This document shows positions 7,847 to 15,855 of a stretch of DNA of 20,917 nt, one piece after another; the first letter of the stretch is position 1, and every line of letters starts with the position of its first letter. The notes under the pieces are model-generated. The model ran no database searches. It saw nothing but the letters and a program-made list of their open reading frames with translations, and had not been told where the DNA came from. Source of the DNA: a virus; the IMG/VR virus record IMGVR_UViG_3300018080_000672, positions 1 through 20,917 of that record, one strand, 5' to 3'. The position numbers were made by a program, and so were the translations under genes.

Positions 7847-9826
7847 TTAAATTGCCTCTGTGGGCGCATTGTCAATATTATTTTCCTCGGCACCTAGAAC
7901 CTTGTCTGCTTCTTGAAGCATTCCTTTCAACTCTTCATTTTCTGCGGCCAATGCCTCGGCCTGCATTCTTAATTGGTCGTTTGCTTCAATGTCTTCTAGG
8001 ATTTTATTTTTGTAAGGGATGTCTACAGATTCTATAAAAGTCTTAGGTGGAATCATTCCCTTATCGGCCAAGTTGGACATAACTGTAAAGATCGATTCCT
8101 TGTCTAGTCCTGCTGTTGATCCTGGAACGACTTTAACTTCATATCGCATTTGCTGAATTCTATCAGGATCATATTTAACATATTGTATCTTTCCGTTTTG
8201 ATCGTAGATACGGAGCATCCTTTCAGTGTTCCAGTAATTAACGATTCTTGCTGTAATAAGCTTACCAAGTCTTAACAGAGAGTATTCTTCAAGCATCCTT
8301 GTCTTTAGTCTTATTCGGCCTACGGATTGTTCTTGTAAATATCTAATGGCCTGTGCAGCGGTCACTCCAACAGGTCTTCGACCTTGTGTTGCCTCATTCA
8401 CTCCGGAAATTTGCTCCATAGCAATTTGATCATTTTGTTTCCTCATCCCTAGTTGAGGAGATACCGTTCCAGGATCAAGTCGTCTTACCTCTGTGCCTTG
8501 CACCTTGGTAATTACAAGTCCCTCAACATTGGTAAGGGTATCGCTGTCGACTCCGCTATTTTCGTCCTTTACGAAACCGCTGTTAGTGTTAAGCTTAAGG
8601 CCCTTGTATTCCGAATAATCCATTTCGTTATACGACTTTTGGCTTGATATAATATTTCTAATTTCTGAAAACCCATAAATTGAATCTCCTGTTTTATAAC
8701 AATAGTAAGCTACCAGAGGAATCATTCCGTCCTCAACATCTGGCGTTCCATCAAATAAAACTAAATGATCAATGCTGATTACCAATCTTAGATTGTTTAC
8801 ATATTTAGGTCTTTCAGCTTTTGGATTATCTTCATTGTGTATAACATGCTCGTCGATATGGTCGTCCAAAAGAGTAAGCATTAATGCAATATTTGGATCG
8901 CTAGCTTTGACCTGTTCTATCATTTCATCTGTTATTAACTCTTCTGGAACTCCTAGCGCAGAGGCAGCAATTGCGACTTTATGCTCCTCATGGCCTCTCA
9001 TATGCTCCTCATGGTTTTCATAAAGACCAATATCAGGGTTAATCCCTTGCATTATTTCTTGGGATTCTTTTACTATTTCCTCTTCTGTTATCTCTGGTGG
9101 AATCTTCTCCATGGAATAGTCTTTTATCCATGATTCCCTTAATGTTAGTGTGTCCTCTGACTGATACCGACTCTTTTCAAAGGTATCATCAGTAATACCG
9201 CCAATACCATCCCAGCGTGTTGGATCAATATATTCGTCTTGAGTATCACCAATTGCATTATTGTTTGATGTCGATAGTTCTTCTATTTTCTTTTTCTTTT
9301 TAGGCCAAAGTCGGATTGCATCTTCTTTTTTTGTTGGAATCTCTAGGATTGCATAAGCAACATCCTCAATTAAATTGGCAGATGGATCAAGATAAACTTG
9401 ATCCCACGGCATTGTCTTAATTGTGATCTTGCCTTCACCTTTCTCACCGCATGGATCATGACCAACATAGTGATAACCGCAAGGGCCTGCCTTCAATGCA
9501 TTCCTCATCACTTCACTGACTTTAAGCATCAAGTTTTGCTCGTCATAAATATAGTGCATTCCAGACGAAAGAACCTTGGCATCTTCCATTTCTTCTGCTT
9601 GATAGGGTACGACATCACTTGCCGGCCTGCTATCTGTTAGGATTGGAAGCTCGCCTTCTACAATTGTAAAACACCAGTTCTTTACTGGGCGCTTATCTGC
9701 AAACTTCCATTGTTTGCCCATGTAAAAACGTTGTTCTTCCTTCCATTTGCTTTCAAATTGTTTTCTATATTCTTTTGCTTCTTTATATAATTTATCAATC
9801 TTGACAATTATTTCTGGTTTATCCAC
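7847..9826 (-). CDS. Portal protein
   Basis: The 659-residue product fits podovirus portals (P22-type portals are about 700 residues). The N-terminus has a helical segment with EYRKQFESKWKEEQRFYMGKQW, followed by KNWCFTIVEGELPILTDSRP, a motif style common in portals. A central part (MPWDQVYLDPSANLIEDVAYA) and a helical crown/stem follow (SGVNEATQGRRPVGVTAAQA, then VGRIRLKTRMLEEY). The last 60 residues are a probable coiled coil (EALAAENEELKGMLQEADKV). The start is GTG at 9826 with AAGGA 7 bases upstream. Scaffold and capsid genes follow directly. It is the first minus-strand gene after the lone plus-strand gene, so it may have its own promoter in the 54-base gap; none is clear on the minus strand. 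Confidence 0.85.
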   Translation of the reverse strand: MDKPEIIVKIDKLYKEAKEYRKQFESKWKEEQRFYMGKQWKFADKRPVKNWCFTIVEGELPILTDSRPASDVVPYQAEEMEDAKVLSSGMHYIYDEQNLMLKVSEVMRNALKAGPCGYHYVGHDPCGEKGEGKITIKTMPWDQVYLDPSANLIEDVAYAILEIPTKKEDAIRLWPKKKKKIEELSTSNNNAIGDTQDEYIDPTRWDGIGGITDDTFEKSRYQSEDTLTLRESWIKDYSMEKIPPEITEEEIVKESQEIMQGINPDIGLYENHEEHMRGHEEHKVAIAASALGVPEELITDEMIEQVKASDPNIALMLTLLDDHIDEHVIHNEDNPKAERPKYVNNLRLVISIDHLVLFDGTPDVEDGMIPLVAYYCYKTGDSIYGFSEIRNIISSQKSYNEMDYSEYKGLKLNTNSGFVKDENSGVDSDTLTNVEGLVITKVQGTEVRRLDPGTVSPQLGMRKQNDQIAMEQISGVNEATQGRRPVGVTAAQAIRYLQEQSVGRIRLKTRMLEEYSLLRLGKLITARIVNYWNTERMLRIYDQNGKIQYVKYDPDRIQQMRYEVKVVPGSTAGLDKESIFTVMSNLADKGMIPPKTFIESVDIPYKNKILEDIEANDQLRMQAEALAAENEELKGMLQEADKVLGAEENNIDNAPTEAI

Positions 9827-9830
9827 TAAT
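9801..9830 (+). promoter_or_regulatory. Candidate sigma70-type promoter for the plus-strand gene
   Basis: A perfect TTGACA at 9801-9806 is followed after 18 bases by ACTAAT at 9825-9830, about 50 bases before the plus-strand ATG at 9881. It lies inside the 5' end of the portal gene. The -35 is perfect, the -10 matches four of six, so this is a moderate candidate only. Confidence 0.3.
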
Positions 9831-9838
9831 GCATCCTT

Positions 9839-9850
9839 ATATTTAAATAT
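9839..9850. repeat. 12-base palindrome in the divergent gap
   Basis: ATATTTAAATAT is a perfect palindrome between the divergent portal and plus-strand genes. It could be an operator or simply AT-rich promoter DNA; the sequence alone does not decide. Confidence 0.3.
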
Positions 9851-9880
9851 GACACGTCCCTTTAATAATAAGGTAATTTT

Positions 9881-10285
9881 ATGGCAAGCACAAGATACTA
9901 TAAATATGAGTTTAGCGACGGATCATTAATGTTCTTTTCTCCAGAAGAGGCAGAGGCGTTTCTGAAAAAGAAAAAGAATATTCATACTATTTTCGACGGG
10001 TATAAAGAAGAGCTACAAAACCCCCCTAGAATAAGGGATGGATTCAAACCTGGTTATCAACATAGCCTTGGAAGAGAAGTCAGTCATTACGACGAATACA
10101 AAAGAATCTGCAAAGAAAGAGGGTGTATTATTGGTGGCAATGATAAACCTTCACCTAAAAAGAAAGTGCAGAAAAGTAAATATGTTAATGATTCGACTTT
10201 GAAAAATGCAGTTGAAAGGGGAGCTAAAATATCTGGTAATGAAGCAAGCGCATTAAAAAAGGGTGTTAAGTTTCATCGGGATTAA
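9881..10285 (+). CDS. Small basic phage protein, only plus-strand gene
   Basis: The 134-residue product is the only convincing plus-strand gene in the window. ATG at 9881 has AAGG 8 bases upstream. The centre (FKPGYQHSLGREVSHYDEYK, then CKERGCIIGG) resembles small proteins of unknown function found near portal and terminase genes in other phages, with a G-Y-x-x-S-L-G-x-x-V signature. A C-x5-C pair is present. The C-terminal 45 residues are Lys-rich (SPKKKVQKSK, SALKKGVKFH) and could bind nucleic acid. There is no membrane segment or signal peptide. Its stop shares the four bases TTAA with the stop of the opposing gene. Transcription from either side would run antisense through its neighbour. 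Function unknown. Confidence 0.7.
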   Translation: MASTRYYKYEFSDGSLMFFSPEEAEAFLKKKKNIHTIFDGYKEELQNPPRIRDGFKPGYQHSLGREVSHYDEYKRICKERGCIIGGNDKPSPKKKVQKSKYVNDSTLKNAVERGAKISGNEASALKKGVKFHRD

Positions 10286-10557
10286 TCAAAACTCCCGTCA
10301 ATTTCTCCCTCTAATTTTTTCGCCTCATCCCTGGATGGATCATAGGTGCCTGTTTTTTTCATTGGTATAGTTTCAACATATCCACCGTCTTCTTCTTCAA
10401 CATCAAACTGGTCTATTTTGTTAGGTACATATTTTTCATATTTATAAACTGGAACGCCCATAAAATAATATGCAGTAACAAAAGAAATATGAGGATAAGT
10501 CCTATCATCAATTAGTTTGATCCTTTCCCATTTATAATACTCTTTTTTCTTGATCAT
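10282..10557 (-). CDS. Hypothetical protein, 91 residues
   Basis: The product is soluble and Tyr/Lys-rich at the N-terminus (KKKEYYKWERIKLIDDRTYP) and acidic at the C-terminus (DVEEEDGG, AKKLEGEIDGSFD), with no signal peptide. ATG at 10557 has AGGG about 6 bases upstream. It ends tail-to-tail against the plus-strand gene, sharing TTAA between the two stops. I do not recognise the family. Position between a lysis-like block and the portal says it is a late-region accessory gene. Confidence 0.5.
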   Translation of the reverse strand: MIKKKEYYKWERIKLIDDRTYPHISFVTAYYFMGVPVYKYEKYVPNKIDQFDVEEEDGGYVETIPMKKTGTYDPSRDEAKKLEGEIDGSFD

Positions 10558-10565
10558 TGTTTTCC

Positions 10566-10724
10566 CTATTCATGATAATTATCTGAACACCACTTGTAAG
10601 CATCTTCCATCGACACTTCTTTGCTATTCTCAACACAATATTTCATTTCAACAATGCATTCTTTTTTAAAATCCAATGCATTGCTGTTACAAAAATTACT
10701 GATTAGAATCAATATAGCTACCAT
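10566..10724 (-). CDS. Mini-protein with hydrophobic N-terminus and C-x6-C-x15-C pattern
   Basis: I chose ATG at 10724, giving 52 residues, because a strong AAGGAG lies 7 bases upstream; a longer frame from 10838 would overlap the transglycosylase gene deeply and has no comparable site. The N-terminus is a short hydrophobic segment (MVAILILISN) ending in SNA before LDF, so probably a small signal peptide. The mature part has Cys at 23, 30 and 46. The same C-x6-C-x15-C spacing, with another Cys at position 12, occurs in the mini-protein at 18248-18475. It overlaps the transglycosylase gene by 29 bases. Periplasmic localisation is inferred; function unknown. Confidence 0.55.
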   Translation of the reverse strand: MVAILILISNFCNSNALDFKKECIVEMKYCVENSKEVSMEDAYKWCSDNYHE

Positions 10725-11250
10725 CTTCAACTCCTTGATTAAAAAATCTAACACTGTTCTGCAAATTAGAACAAAATGAATTATCGTTATAAATATCCAT
10801 AAACCTATCCACATTTTCTTGATTCTGGTATTGCCCATCGACCATGATCACACTTCCAGCATTATAGGCAGCATACAAGCTTGCAGGGTTATCACCCCAT
10901 TTCTCTTTTAGCCACTTTAGCAATTTACAAGCTATCTCTATGTTAAGATTTGGTTCCAATAACTGAGTACAGAATCCTTTATATCCAAATTCGTAGAAGT
11001 GACTTCCCATTATTTGACACAATCCATAAGAGAAAGACTGCATTCCATCAATAGTATCTTTTGAGCATTTAAAACCATTCAAGTCTGGATTTTTGACCGC
11101 CCATCTATAACCAGGTTCATACTTGACCGCCCATTGATCCCAATTACTTTCCGCCTCAATAAGCGCAAAAATAAAATGAATTTCAATGGAATGGACTTCG
11201 GCCACTGTTTTGACCATTTCTTTTATATCAACTATTGATTTCTGTCTCAC
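10696..11250 (-). CDS. SLT-type lytic transglycosylase (lysozyme-like fold)
   Basis: The protein carries the soluble lytic transglycosylase pattern: FALIEAESNWDQWAVKY with the likely catalytic Glu in AESNW (residue 34 from this start), SYGLCQIMGSHFYEFGY for the G-L-x-Q-I motif, and ASLYAAYNAGS for the A-Y-N-A-G motif. Such enzymes cleave peptidoglycan between MurNAc and GlcNAc. GTG at 11250 is preferred over ATG at 11265 because GGGGAG lies 7 bases upstream and GTGA overlaps the previous stop. No signal peptide is present, so it either acts as an endolysin with a holin or enters as a virion component. It follows a single-span membrane protein, which makes a lysis role plausible but not proven. 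Confidence 0.8.
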   Translation of the reverse strand: MRQKSIVDIKEMVKTVAEVHSIEIHFIFALIEAESNWDQWAVKYEPGYRWAVKNPDLNGFKCSKDTIDGMQSFSYGLCQIMGSHFYEFGYKGFCTQLLEPNLNIEIACKLLKWLKEKWGDNPASLYAAYNAGSVIMVDGQYQNQENVDRFMDIYNDNSFCSNLQNSVRFFNQGVEDGSYIDSNQ

Positions 11251-11684
11251 TCTAATTCTCCCCATTCAGATATAATATTTGGTGTCCTTATTAATTTGCA
11301 TCTATATATTTTCTCATCAACCATGAAATTGCTATTAGATTTAATTGAGTGTTTTAGACCGTCCCTTACAATATCTTGTATTACGAGAATTACTCCACTA
11401 ATAGCTATGAAAAACAAAACGAACATAAAAACATTTATTGATTTACCTTTCTTGTTTTCTAATTCAATCTTTTTTCTTCTATGTTCCATTGCTCTCATGT
11501 TTATATCGTTATCTTTTTTGTACATGTCATTGTCATTATGTTTAAAAGATTGCTTTGGTTGTACATATACACCGTTTAGATATTCATCAATAGACACTGT
11601 GGCACCGCATGACAATGCCTCATCTATTGCCTTATACATTTCCTCTTTATTAAAATGCAGATTCGAGTCGCCTTCTGTTTTCAT
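11247..11684 (-). CDS. Single-span membrane protein before the transglycosylase
   Basis: The 145-residue product has about 80 hydrophilic residues (with HRRKKIELENKKGK just before the membrane), one clear transmembrane segment at about 84-106 (INVFMFVLFFIAISGVILVI) and a 40-residue tail. Positive charge before the span predicts an inside N-terminus. Stop and start overlap with the transglycosylase (GTGA), so the two are probably translated together; a role in lysis, such as a holin or release factor, is possible but the long soluble N-terminus is unusual for a holin. The 5' end overlaps the terminase gene by 35 bases; the GGAG upstream of ATG 11684 is rather far (about 13 bases), and ATG 11639 is an alternative start. 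Confidence 0.5.
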   Translation of the reverse strand: MKTEGDSNLHFNKEEMYKAIDEALSCGATVSIDEYLNGVYVQPKQSFKHNDNDMYKKDNDINMRAMEHRRKKIELENKKGKSINVFMFVLFFIAISGVILVIQDIVRDGLKHSIKSNSNFMVDEKIYRCKLIRTPNIISEWGELE

Positions 11685-12966
11685 AGTATTTTAGTTTCTC
11701 CTCTAGTGTTTTGCCCTTCTTTAATCTATCGATCGGTGAGGTAGCTTTGTACTTGTCCTCGTAAACCATTCTGAATTTCATAGAACAACAGTATCTAGTA
11801 GCGTCCCATAAATGGTTAAAGGCATCTACTGGTTTATTTAATATCTTTCCGTCCTTGCTTTCGGCCCACTTGAAATTATTTCGCTCTTTTATAAAGTCCA
11901 ATGAATCTTCTGTAATATAAGTCTTATATCTTAATATATTCTGAATACCATTAACTATTGAATCCTTCCCCTTGTCCGCTCCTTGCAAATTGAAATATCC
12001 AGCATTTTGAAGATCTTTAATTGTCTTTGGTTCGGCACTGTCGGCCCATATCTCGGCATTTTTTGGTATCTCAAGCTCTTCAAGTCTTTGCTCAATTGAC
12101 TTTTGTTGAGGATTTCTTGGATCTTTCCTGTTCACTAGTCCCTTTTCATAAAGAAGCTGTTTAAAATATAACTCACCTTGTGAAAGGACAACTAAACTTA
12201 GGGCAGTCGGATCATTACTATAACCCATATCCATCCCATAGGCGTGTTTCTTCCACTCTTCCTTTGGCGGTAATTCTTTACATATTTCAGTTCCACCAAA
12301 AATAAGACCTTTGTGTGCGGCCCTTTCTCCTAGACCGTAAATCTTCCACAGAGTTTCATCTGCAGTCCCCATTTTTATGTTTTCAGCAGTAGGTTTCAGG
12401 CGCTCTATTTCGTCTATAATGGCCTGTTCAAGGAAAGGGTTGTCCTTGTAGGTTGACTTAATGAAGGTGCAATCGTCACGTGGTATAACTGTATCATAAA
12501 TCCAATGTGATTCTGCGCTTGGATTGTAATCAATGTATATCTTTCCGGTCGTTCGCATTGCTAGTTGGGTGAATGAATTTTTTGAGCATTCCATGGCCTC
12601 ATTGATCCAAAGAATATCGCCCTTATATCCATGCAGCTTTTGGGTTTCATCAAGACCTAGGAATCTAAATGTTGATCCGTTTTGGAAAGTGTAAATCGAT
12701 TCAGTTTTGTTCATTGCATTTGGATCATATAGATTGAAGTGATTTTGCAATATATCGATGAAGTCTAAGAAAATTGTAGCTTTTACCCAAGTTAACTTAA
12801 GACGCGCAGCCGTACAACGCACCTTCCTAGCAAGGCAAAATGATATCAGTAATTGGATAACGCTATAAGTCTTTGCGCTCCGAGACGACCCCTCTAGTAC
12901 GGCGATCCGGCGTTTATCCTTTCTCAGTGTAGTAAACTGTTTCGTGTGTTTTATTGTGATATTCAT
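11650..12966 (-). CDS. terL: Terminase large subunit (ATPase-nuclease packaging motor)
   Basis: The 438-residue protein has all expected parts of a PBSX-type large terminase. The ATPase half shows a P-loop at 25-33 (EGSSRSAKT), a Walker B at 117-123 (DILWINEA, ending in the catalytic Glu) and IDYNP at 145-149. The nuclease half shows the three acidic sites: GMDMG with Asp246, WADSAEP with Asp309 and NHLWDAT with Asp388. It pumps DNA through the portal into the prohead and cuts concatemers. The P-loop has Ala where Gly is usual before Lys-Thr. The ATG at 12966 has no clear ribosome site in the 31-base gap, unlike almost every other gene here. The 3' end overlaps the next gene. Confidence 0.92.
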   Translation of the reverse strand: MNITIKHTKQFTTLRKDKRRIAVLEGSSRSAKTYSVIQLLISFCLARKVRCTAARLKLTWVKATIFLDFIDILQNHFNLYDPNAMNKTESIYTFQNGSTFRFLGLDETQKLHGYKGDILWINEAMECSKNSFTQLAMRTTGKIYIDYNPSAESHWIYDTVIPRDDCTFIKSTYKDNPFLEQAIIDEIERLKPTAENIKMGTADETLWKIYGLGERAAHKGLIFGGTEICKELPPKEEWKKHAYGMDMGYSNDPTALSLVVLSQGELYFKQLLYEKGLVNRKDPRNPQQKSIEQRLEELEIPKNAEIWADSAEPKTIKDLQNAGYFNLQGADKGKDSIVNGIQNILRYKTYITEDSLDFIKERNNFKWAESKDGKILNKPVDAFNHLWDATRYCCSMKFRMVYEDKYKATSPIDRLKKGKTLEEKLKYYENRRRLESAF

Positions 12967-12997
12967 TAAATAGAATGACCAAGGTTCGTTCTTTTTC

Positions 12998-13174
12998 TTA
13001 GACTATGTTAGCTTTTGACCTATCGCTTTTGAATTTCTCAAGTGCCTTTGCTCTTTTGATTCTGATTATTTCTTTTTCCCTTTCTTCTGCTTGAAGTTTA
13101 GTGGGAAACTCCCCAAGGCGTTTTTTACCGTCCTTGGAGAGTAGCAAAAATCTATCGCCTATGCGTTTTATCAT
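12998..13174 (-). CDS. Small basic phage protein, 58 residues
   Basis: ATG at 13174 overlaps the stop of the fibre-like gene as ATGA, with GGAG about 10 bases upstream, so translational coupling is likely; a longer frame from TTG 13210 has no support. The product (MIKRIGDRFLLLSKDGKKRL, then GEFPTKLQAEEREKEIIRIK) resembles very short phage proteins of the form strand-KDGK-strand followed by a charged helix that are common in structural clusters. It has no Cys and no membrane segment. Function unknown. Confidence 0.6.
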   Translation of the reverse strand: MIKRIGDRFLLLSKDGKKRLGEFPTKLQAEEREKEIIRIKRAKALEKFKSDRSKANIV

Positions 13175-15021
13175 AATACAATTGCTCCAATTGATCCAAT
13201 GGCAAACCAATTAGTTCCATCGGAAATATAAGTCCTAGATTCATATTGAGCTACAAACGTGTAATTTGCGGCACCGTCAAACGTTTCGGCACCATTTGGA
13301 AGTAATCGAACTGTGTTACTAATATCGATCGCCTTAATTGTTATAACCCGACCGTCAGATGGAGTTGGCGCTGTTATATCAACACTTGCACCATTGCCGT
13401 CCGCTAAAATGACCTCGTCTGCAGCAAGCATTGCATAATCCCCGGTCTTTGTAGCTCGAGGTTTAATTATTCTTTTTGCACCTGCAATTGTTTGAGATTG
13501 ATCATCGATATGACCGTAAGTGATGCTATCCGCGGCCAAATTTAAATCTGACAAGGCCTGATGAGAAACTCCAACATAGTTTGTAGAAGGTAATGTAGAA
13601 ACTTCACGATAATCAACCGTTCTTTCTACTGTCTCGCTTGTCGTGGTTCTTTTCAATATTACCTGATAAAGGAGCTTCATCTCTGGACTTGGAAGAGTGC
13701 CGAGGGTTAAGCTGCTTGGATTTTGATTTAAAATAGCATTTGCCAGAGTGCTATCTGTTCTTTGACCCATTATACTCCAAATAGAATCATTACTATCATT
13801 TGAAGCAAATATATAATAGGAGACATGTGAGCTATTCGGTACATCAGTTAATGTGCCGGCATTATCATATTGAATTACATCTGCAGTTTCTTTGTAGAAT
13901 TTTGCATCATTAATATCAAAATTCCAGTCAAGACTTCCATCTCTGTAAAGGATAGTGCAATCTGTTGTTTCTGAAATGCTTATTTCTAAGTCTTCATCGT
14001 GTATTATGCCAGCGGTTATAGTAAAAGCTCCATTATCATTAAATGTTCCTGCTAAACCACTTTCATACCTACAAGATATCGTTTCATGCAGATATTTATG
14101 GGTTGACCAGTCCATTACATTTAAATGTCTCTCATCTAACAATAAACCTTTCCCACCAGGTTGATACCAATAGACGATTGCGGTGTAAGTTAAACCACTT
14201 CCAAACGTCCAAGGAGTCATTGAGTTTTGTAACTCTCCATCAGCATCAAAATAGATGAAATGAAGTCCAGTTGTATCTCCAATTGTAGTTTGTTGCGTTG
14301 ATGTCTTTCTAAATTCCCTACCTTTCGACCAAAAATTGAAATAAGTTTGTCCGCCTTGAACTGCGACAGAAACCGTTCTTGTCGAAATAGAAATGTCTGG
14401 GACTAATTGCGATTGATCACCGTCATAACCAGTAGGTTCACCGCTTGCCTGCATTCTTTTAAGCCACTGGTCACCGTTGATAGAAATAAAGACAACACCC
14501 TCGGTGTTATGCGCTCTTAAAACATAACCTACTTTTATTCTAAAGTTTGGATGATCTAATTTTGTTTTAGTAAATGCTCCTGGTGTTGCATCTAGATATA
14601 TTGGATCGCCGTCCGAATAAGTAGCTACCGGAACAGGGATATCTCTTACGAGGCCAAAGGCCGTAACATAACCCAATTGACCGCTGCCAATATCTTCCGT
14701 TGCCATTGCGAGCGTTTTAGATGCACTGACAGCGCTTGCATCAGCAAGTGAAGCAGTCGGATTTGTTCCGTCCGCACCATCTATGTAAACAAGTTCACCG
14801 TTGTCGATTGCTTCTGATGCCTTTACTCTGATAACGGTTTCTTGACCTATTTGGAGCTTAACCTCACCACCAGGTAATCCTATTTCAAGCGTTCCACTGT
14901 CATCATCCCAATGCAGTCGTCCTTCTTGATGATCTGGAGTAGCAGTTAAATCGAAATCAATATATTCCATATTAGAAAGTTTAGTAATACCGGCGCTACC
15001 GCCTTGTTGACCGAATAACAT
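13171..15021 (-). CDS. Large fibre- or spike-like virion protein with decoration-like N-terminal domain
   Basis: The 616-residue product starts with the phage structural pattern EGRLHWDDDSGTLEIGLPGG at about 34-53, followed by a DUF2190-like domain at 55-185 (ETVIRVKASEAIDNGELVYI, then GYVTAFGLVRDI and GDPIYLDATPGAF). The middle is beta-rich and ends fibre-like, with HQALSDLNLAADSITYGHI at about 492-510 and TYISDGTNWFAI near the C-terminus, a motif found in many phage fibre ends. No signal peptide is present. ATG at 15021 overlaps the previous stop (TGATG), with a G-rich site upstream. The gene lies between the probable small terminase and TerL, an unusual place for a fibre. It may be an adsorption appendage or a head fibre; sequence cannot tell. 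Confidence 0.6.
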   Translation of the reverse strand: MLFGQQGGSAGITKLSNMEYIDFDLTATPDHQEGRLHWDDDSGTLEIGLPGGEVKLQIGQETVIRVKASEAIDNGELVYIDGADGTNPTASLADASAVSASKTLAMATEDIGSGQLGYVTAFGLVRDIPVPVATYSDGDPIYLDATPGAFTKTKLDHPNFRIKVGYVLRAHNTEGVVFISINGDQWLKRMQASGEPTGYDGDQSQLVPDISISTRTVSVAVQGGQTYFNFWSKGREFRKTSTQQTTIGDTTGLHFIYFDADGELQNSMTPWTFGSGLTYTAIVYWYQPGGKGLLLDERHLNVMDWSTHKYLHETISCRYESGLAGTFNDNGAFTITAGIIHDEDLEISISETTDCTILYRDGSLDWNFDINDAKFYKETADVIQYDNAGTLTDVPNSSHVSYYIFASNDSNDSIWSIMGQRTDSTLANAILNQNPSSLTLGTLPSPEMKLLYQVILKRTTTSETVERTVDYREVSTLPSTNYVGVSHQALSDLNLAADSITYGHIDDQSQTIAGAKRIIKPRATKTGDYAMLAADEVILADGNGASVDITAPTPSDGRVITIKAIDISNTVRLLPNGAETFDGAANYTFVAQYESRTYISDGTNWFAIGSIGAIVL

Positions 15022-15341
15022 CACGCACCCCCATTAATATGAAGATCACCGCTACTTGTGTCTCTGATAACCGCTAGCTTATCGCCTCTTTTAACTCGAT
15101 ATGCTCTCATTAATGTTGATGGAAGATAGGTGGAGCTTCCATCATCTGCTGCTGCAGTTGGCGAACTACCAAACCTCACCCAACAATTTTCTGTGCAAAA
15201 CAATGTGATAATGTCGGTCTTAAATGCAGCTGACTGACTGCTAGCGTCCGTGAATGACACTTTTTGTTGAGCGTTTTCCTCAGGAGTTAATATTCCGTTA
15301 AATATCGCAATTTCATCCAGGCTTGGTTCTCTGTTAGGCAT
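15021..15341 (-). CDS. Small beta-rich virion-like protein, 106 residues
   Basis: ATG at 15341 is chosen because AAGGA lies 7 bases upstream; a longer frame from TTG 15392 has no ribosome site. The C-terminal half (CWVRFGSSPTAAADDGSSTY, then LPSTLMRAYRVKRGDKLAVI, ending with SSGDLHINGG) matches a pattern common in small phage structural proteins: a strand with VRFG, a disordered loop, LP, then a pGDKLAVI strand and a final beta turn. These often sit beside decoration or fibre genes. The stop overlaps the next gene's ATG. Function as a virion accessory protein is inferred from pattern and place. Confidence 0.6.
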   Translation of the reverse strand: MPNREPSLDEIAIFNGILTPEENAQQKVSFTDASSQSAAFKTDIITLFCTENCWVRFGSSPTAAADDGSSTYLPSTLMRAYRVKRGDKLAVIRDTSSGDLHINGGA

Positions 15342-15397
15342 AAAGACATCCTTTTTTGTAGGTATAAGGATATAATATCTCTGTTTCGGCAACTATT

Positions 15398-15781
15398 CTA
15401 GTCGCTAGTTTTGTCAGGTTCTTCAATAAATTTAATATTAATGACAGATCCCTCTTCATTGCCAAGTTTTATGGTTTTATCTTCTGGCATAAACTCTTTA
15501 CATAATTTCATTATAAGGTCGACCTTCTCCCTTTCCTCTAACTTTGAATCCTTGTCTAAAATCAACTGGTGCAACTTGGCCTTTACGGTTCCCCAGAAAT
15601 CAATTATTCTACCATCTGGGAGTTTAACCTCACAAAGCTGTTCAAAGAATTGCTTCCTAGACTTCCTGTATTCCCAGTACTTTTTCATTCCTGCTATTCT
15701 ATTTTTAGGATCAGGTTGATATTCAGAGGTAAACTGTTTTGCATTTGGTATTGGCGACCTTTTCGGTTTATCTTTGGGCAT
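15398..15781 (-). CDS. Probable terminase small subunit
   Basis: The 127-residue basic protein has helical segments suited to DNA binding (NRIAGMKKYWEYRKSRKQFF at about 28-47; TVKAKLHQLILDKDSKLEER in the middle) and an acidic C-terminal tail (FIEEPDKTSD), with an N-terminal Lys/Pro-rich arm. It is the first gene of the packaging block, the usual place for the small subunit that recognises viral DNA and regulates TerL. ATG at 15781 has AAGGAG 5 bases upstream. Three genes separate it from TerL, which is unusual. The call rests on position, size and composition; a DNA-binding accessory protein is the main alternative. Confidence 0.45.
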   Translation of the reverse strand: MPKDKPKRSPIPNAKQFTSEYQPDPKNRIAGMKKYWEYRKSRKQFFEQLCEVKLPDGRIIDFWGTVKAKLHQLILDKDSKLEEREKVDLIMKLCKEFMPEDKTIKLGNEEGSVINIKFIEEPDKTSD

Positions 15782-15855
15782 CGATACTCCTTCGTTAACA
15801 TACCGCCCCTTTTTTTTATTTTAGAACGACAGCTTTCCCTATAATATGTTCTTTT

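Noticed and set aside
10725-10838. Longer N-terminus for the 52-residue Cys protein
   Set aside because: It would overlap the transglycosylase gene by over 140 bases and has no ribosome site, while ATG 10724 has AAGGAG.
15342-15392. TTG start giving 17 extra residues on the 106-residue virion protein
   Set aside because: No ribosome site precedes it; ATG 15341 has AAGGA at good spacing.
15411-15844. Two plus-strand frames over the probable small terminase
   Set aside because: They are antisense shadows without ribosome sites; the minus-strand gene has AAGGAG and proper operon spacing.
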